A DNA stretch of 64,000 nt from Endozoicomonas euniceicola (GTDB lineage: Bacteria > Pseudomonadota > Gammaproteobacteria > Pseudomonadales > Endozoicomonadaceae): assembly GCF_025562755.1 (NCBI RefSeq), contig NZ_CP103300.1, forward strand, positions 2,536,501 to 2,600,500, written 5' to 3'. The notes under the pieces were generated by a model. It was not told the DNA's origin. It searched no databases and was given only the letters and a program-made list of their open reading frames with translations. The translations under genes and the position numbers were made by a program. Of this stretch, positions 60,749 through 64,000 are shown piece after piece (within the stretch, counting starts at the first letter, position 1; every line of letters starts with the position of its first letter).

Positions 60749-61825
60749 TCAAGGAAGAGAAAATAATACTGTACGACCTCCCCCCCGGTTACAGAATCTT
60801 AAGGTGCCTTCGGCAGGGGCATCGCTGGCCAGCTCGTTAGGGTTAAGGTCAGCACGGAGCCGTGCCAGCTCTCCCTTCATAAGCTCTGTGTTGACTTTAT
60901 CTCCTGAAGGGTCAATGACACGGTCGAGGTCGATGACAAAATCAAGGCCGATCAAAGAGCTGCCAGAAAAGTAAACTTTATTTTCGTAAAGGCTCCAGCC
61001 CTTTATAAACAGCTTTGTATCCTGAAGAAAATACGCTGGCCGAGATTTTTTCAAGTCCAGAAACAGTTTATCGGTCAAGGCGTCTTTCATAAGGATATCG
61101 AAACACTCCTCAACTGACTGTCCGCTATTTATCTCGGCGCAATGGTAATAGAGAAGCTGAGGCTGCCTGTTCGGACTGGTCGTCACAGAAAGCGCGATAT
61201 GGTTTTGTTTATCCGGCTGATTCTCTATATAGCCTGCTCTACAATCAGGATAACCTTGTGACGCAAAGAAATTTTTCAGCCATTGAATGAGATGCCCGCT
61301 ATTTTCCTGCACAAACTGCCCGGGCTGACCTAGAGAAAACGTGCTGGCAGGGTAAGGGCATTTGAAATTTTCCACCTGTTGCGCGTCGTTTACTAAACAG
61401 CCATTTCCGGAACACTCCAGCGGCAAATTATCAGCCAGCTTGATTTTATCGGTAAACGTGTTTCCCCCGAGTACTGAAGGGCTGACGGGAGTCTGGCAGA
61501 TTGAGCATTTCTGGCGACGCTCCAGGGCGGACCTGATGCAATGCTCATGATAGAGGTGATAACAGGGTAGAACTGTCAAGGGAAGAGAAAAGTTTGAGCC
61601 GCTGGCAACCATGGGCTCAATGCAAATGGGACAGTTATCACCAATACTCTCCATAACCTTCATCGCATACCTGGCCACAGAAACCCTATGACCATTGAAT
61701 TTAACATTACGAAAAGCACCCGTAGCATTCGCACTTTCATTGGTTCTGGTTCCGACGCCGCCTGCATCGACAGATTCTCCCATTCCAGAAGAGCATTGCG
61801 ACTGTGTAGGCCTTGTTGCTTCCAT
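60749..61825 (-). CDS. RING-H2 finger protein (ubiquitin-ligase-like, eukaryote-like)
   Basis: 358 residues. Near the N-terminus a complete RING-H2 pattern: C65-x2-C68, C88-x-H90, H93-x2-C96, C107-x2-C110 (NCPICIEP ... CYHLYHEHC ... CSICQTP). RING domains recruit E2 ubiquitin-conjugating enzymes in eukaryotes; bacteria have no such pathway, so a role in a host cell is the natural reading. The remaining 240 residues are unrecognised (SLGQPGQFVQENSGHLIQWL, VIDLDRVIDPSG). No signal peptide; a type III, IV or VI route would be required. Good ribosome site (AAGGAAGGATGCA). Confidence 0.82.
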   Translation of the reverse strand: MEATRPTQSQCSSGMGESVDAGGVGTRTNESANATGAFRNVKFNGHRVSVARYAMKVMESIGDNCPICIEPMVASGSNFSLPLTVLPCYHLYHEHCIRSALERRQKCSICQTPVSPSVLGGNTFTDKIKLADNLPLECSGNGCLVNDAQQVENFKCPYPASTFSLGQPGQFVQENSGHLIQWLKNFFASQGYPDCRAGYIENQPDKQNHIALSVTTSPNRQPQLLYYHCAEINSGQSVEECFDILMKDALTDKLFLDLKKSRPAYFLQDTKLFIKGWSLYENKVYFSGSSLIGLDFVIDLDRVIDPSGDKVNTELMKGELARLRADLNPNELASDAPAEGTLRFCNRGGGRTVLFSLP

Positions 61826-61907
61826 TGCATCCTTCCTTTTCCATGAGATGGATCATTCAAAAGCCTTGGACGGTCAGGCGGCATAAAAGTTCACCGGCTT
61901 TTGAATA

Positions 61908-62387
61908 TCAGTGCAAGGAAGGCGTCACCTCTGGCTGATGCGCCGCTGGTTCGGTTTCACCCTGAAAAATAACCTGCAACTCATGACACTCATTCAGCAA
62001 CCACTTTTTCGCTTCAGTGGTCATATCCAGAAAATCGTAAAACTGGTCGTAAGTCACGCCTTTGGTGGTAATCAGGGCATCGCTGGACACCAGCAGCGCT
62101 CCGCCATTGTCCATGATTTCCATAAACAGCTTCATGGTGGGCAGAGAAGCGTTAAACCGCCCCAGTTCAGCATTCAGTTTCATAACAGTGGACAGTTTTA
62201 AATCTATTTCGGTACTGAACAGAATGCCATAAGGCTCGATAAACAAGCGGCTGTCGAGCACACCGTCCAACTGTTGTAGAGCCGAAATATGCAGGCCATC
62301 ACAGCGGTCGCACATCCAGAACTCGTAACCGGCCTGTCTCAGCCAGGCTTCAATCTGTGCGACGTCCGGTATTAAAAGTTCATGCAT
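61908..62387 (-). CDS. YbjN-like protein
   Basis: 159 residues with the YbjN / type III chaperone-like alpha-beta pattern: IEAWLRQAGYEF, FIEPYGILFSTEIDLK, KLNAELGRFNASLPTMKLF and GALLVSSDALITTKGVTYDQF. YbjN-family proteins share their fold with secretion chaperones but mostly have unknown roles. It lies 82 bp upstream of the RING gene on the same strand, so a chaperone role for that protein is a fair but untested idea. Confidence 0.65.
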   Translation of the reverse strand: MHELLIPDVAQIEAWLRQAGYEFWMCDRCDGLHISALQQLDGVLDSRLFIEPYGILFSTEIDLKLSTVMKLNAELGRFNASLPTMKLFMEIMDNGGALLVSSDALITTKGVTYDQFYDFLDMTTEAKKWLLNECHELQVIFQGETEPAAHQPEVTPSLH

Positions 62388-62511
62388 GCAACAGAGTCCT
62401 GTAAAAGGGTGTTATTGGGAAGGCGCAGACCATACCTGATTTTCTCAGCAGAGGCGATAGCAAATAATTTCTGTTACACTGCGCGCCCAGATTATGTAAT
62501 AAGGCTTTGCT

Positions 62512-63324
62512 ATGCGTTTTCTGGATCAAGTCCGTGCTGCTATGCGCAAAAATAACTCTCTCATTTGCGTTGGCCTCGACCCTCTGCCTGAAAAATTCCC
62601 GGCTCATCTTCAAGAGCTGGATCAATCTGTTTTTGAGTTCAACAAGTACATCATTGATGCCACTCATGACCTGGTCTGTGCCTATAAGCCCCAGGCTGCT
62701 CATTACCACGCTCTTGGTGCAGAAGACCAGCTACTGATGACCATTGAGTACATCAAAGACAACTATCCGGACATTCCGGTTATTCTTGACTCCAAACGGG
62801 GTGATATTGGCAGCACCGCTGACCAGTATGCCAGGGAAGCCTTTGAGCGCTATGGTGCTGATGCCGTTACCATTAACCCTTATATGGGCATTGATACGGT
62901 AGAACCCTTCACCCGTTATGAAGATAAAGGCACCATTGTGCTGTGCCGTACATCCAATCCGGGCGCAGGTGCTATCCAGAACCTGAAGGTCGGTAACCAG
63001 TTCCTGTATGAGGTCATTGCTGAAACCGCCATGAAAGACTGGAACAGCAATAACAACATCATGCTGGTTGTTGGAGCCACCAACCCGGACGAGCTGAAGC
63101 GTATTCGTGCAATTACTGGCGACATGACTTTCCTGGTTCCGGGGCTGGGTGCTCAGGGTGGTGATGTTCAAGCGACGGTTAAAAGCGGTCTGAACCGTGA
63201 AGGTGAAGGCATTATCGTTAACTCATCCCGTGGCATTATCTACGCGGGTAACGATGAGAATTTCGCCGAAGCTGCCCGTACAGCAACTATCGAGCTGCGC
63301 GATCAAGTGAACCAGCACCGATAA
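62512..63324 (+). CDS. pyrF: Orotidine-5'-phosphate decarboxylase
   Basis: Final step of UMP synthesis. 270 residues, the longer (type 2) subfamily. Substrate and catalytic motifs: CVGLDPLPEKFP, YKPQAAHYHALG, VILDSKRGDIGSTADQYA (Asp-Lys-Asp), VTINPYMGIDTV and VPGLGAQGGD. AAGG ribosome site. A strong hairpin follows. Confidence 0.95.
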   Translation: MRFLDQVRAAMRKNNSLICVGLDPLPEKFPAHLQELDQSVFEFNKYIIDATHDLVCAYKPQAAHYHALGAEDQLLMTIEYIKDNYPDIPVILDSKRGDIGSTADQYAREAFERYGADAVTINPYMGIDTVEPFTRYEDKGTIVLCRTSNPGAGAIQNLKVGNQFLYEVIAETAMKDWNSNNNIMLVVGATNPDELKRIRAITGDMTFLVPGLGAQGGDVQATVKSGLNREGEGIIVNSSRGIIYAGNDENFAEAARTATIELRDQVNQHR

Positions 63325-63333
63325 CAAATTGCT

Positions 63334-63364
63334 ACACTCCGGAACTCCGCCAGTTCCGGAGTGT
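63334..63364 (+). terminator. Strong hairpin after pyrF
   Basis: ACACTCCGGAACT, a short loop, then its reverse complement; stem of 13 bp. No T run follows, so termination efficiency is uncertain. Confidence 0.6.
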
Positions 63365-63410
63365 CTGCTAGGATGTAAATCAATTTGGTAACAGATACGG
63401 AATTCGGATC

Positions 63411-64000
63411 ATGCGTCGACTACAAAAGCTATTCGATAACAACAGACAATGGTCAGCCTCTGTCCGCCAGAAAGATCCGGACTTCTTTGAAAAACTGTCA
63501 CAACAGCAAGCGCCGGAATACCTGTGGATCGGTTGTTCCGATAGCCGTGTACCCGCTAACCAGATTACTGACCTGCTTCCCGGCGAGCTGTTTGTTCACC
63601 GTAATGTTGCCAACCAGGTTATTCACGCCGACCTGAACTGCCTGTCCGTTATTCAGTTCGCCGTGGACTACCTGAAGGTCAAGCACATTATTGTCTGCGG
63701 TCATTACGGCTGTGGCGGCGTGGCTGAAGCCACCAGAAACAGCAAGCTGGGTATGATTGATAACTGGCTGCGCCATGTTCAGGATGTCAAACACAAACAT
63801 AAGGAAGCTCTGGAGCTTATTAGCAACGACCAGGCTCTGGTCAACAGAATGTGCGAGCTGAATGTTCTGGAGCAGGTGGTTAACGTCTGCCAGACAACCG
63901 TTGTTCAGGATGCCTGGGACCGGGGGCAGGAGCTGGCCGTACACAGCTGGATTTATGGCCTTAAAGATGGCTTACTCAGAGATCTGGGGATGTGCGTCAC
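63411..64000 (+). CDS. can: Beta-class carbonic anhydrase, cut by the window end
   Basis: Frame open from ATG 63411 to the last base (197 codons seen; the family is about 210-220). Zinc ligands and dyad: IGCSDSRVPA (Cys, Asp-Arg) and CGHYGCGGV (His, Cys). RRLQKLFDNNRQWSASVRQKD is the usual start. Interconverts CO2 and bicarbonate; supplies bicarbonate for carboxylases such as PurK. Complete apart from the missing last residues. Confidence 0.94.
   Translation, partial: MRRLQKLFDNNRQWSASVRQKDPDFFEKLSQQQAPEYLWIGCSDSRVPANQITDLLPGELFVHRNVANQVIHADLNCLSVIQFAVDYLKVKHIIVCGHYGCGGVAEATRNSKLGMIDNWLRHVQDVKHKHKEALELISNDQALVNRMCELNVLEQVVNVCQTTVVQDAWDRGQELAVHSWIYGLKDGLLRDLGMCV

Noticed and set aside
1..64000. 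tRNA, rRNA, CRISPR array or replication origin in the window
   Set aside because: I looked for typical tRNA arms, rRNA landmarks, regularly spaced repeats and DnaA-box clusters and saw none that I could support.

Overview
The window looks like a chromosomal segment of a marine, host-associated gammaproteobacterium, most likely Endozoicomonas or a close relative in the Oceanospirillales. This rests on gammaproteobacterial housekeeping genes (fur, purEK, glmUS, deo genes, pyrF), a heavy load of insertion sequences, and eukaryote-like or effector-like proteins (a RING-H2 protein, a Fic protein, an ADP-ribosyltransferase-like protein). The genus is inference, not proof.

Layout. 1-9.1 kb is orderly: fur, a DUF411 metal-binding protein, a glutathione-dependent formaldehyde operon (frmA, fghA) with a second alcohol dehydrogenase, purEK, and a complete four-gene bufferin operon (DUF2282 precursor, DUF692/MNIO maturase, DUF2063 partner, DoxX membrane protein). 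9.1-21 kb is an IS-rich zone: an ADP-ribosyltransferase-like protein, a truncated secreted protein, two 2,107-bp direct repeats (a truncated transposase unit plus an intact IS4-type element), an inactive trypsin-like membrane protein, a C_GCAxxG_C_C protein, a hipA pseudogene, a split Tn5-like IS, and a decayed Tn7-like transposon at the classical attTn7 site behind glmS. That transposon holds an IS605-type element (TnpA plus TnpB) and a tnsA fragment.

21-27 kb carries glmS, glmU, a TrmB-like regulator, an unknown secreted protein and a miniature IS605 derivative. 27-40 kb is a nucleoside/nucleotide salvage region: tsx (broken by an IS66-type element), a 5'-nucleotidase lipoprotein and a catalytically dead paralogue, deoD, deoB, a CHASE sensor kinase with a receiver protein, deoA and deoC. 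Extracellular nucleotides would be dephosphorylated, imported by Tsx, split by DeoD/DeoA, and the sugar fed through DeoB and DeoC.

40-52 kb is a defence island in decay: a type I restriction-modification locus with intact hsdM, hsdS broken by an IS4-type element that itself carries an ISKra4-type element, an intact AAA ATPase plus DUF4276 pair, and hsdR cut after about 145 codons by a second IS605-type copy. 52-64 kb holds a LysR regulator, a roughly 1,290-residue unknown protein with an acidic SDGE repeat and a four-Cys motif, a Fic protein, a nucleoside deaminase, an EamA transporter, a RING-H2 protein, a YbjN-like protein, pyrF and the start of a beta-carbonic anhydrase gene that runs off the window.

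The most unusual items are the attTn7 relic with matching ends, the bufferin operon, the doubly disrupted restriction locus with its nested ATPase/TOPRIM-like pair, the pseudo-enzymes, and the eukaryote-like proteins near the right end.
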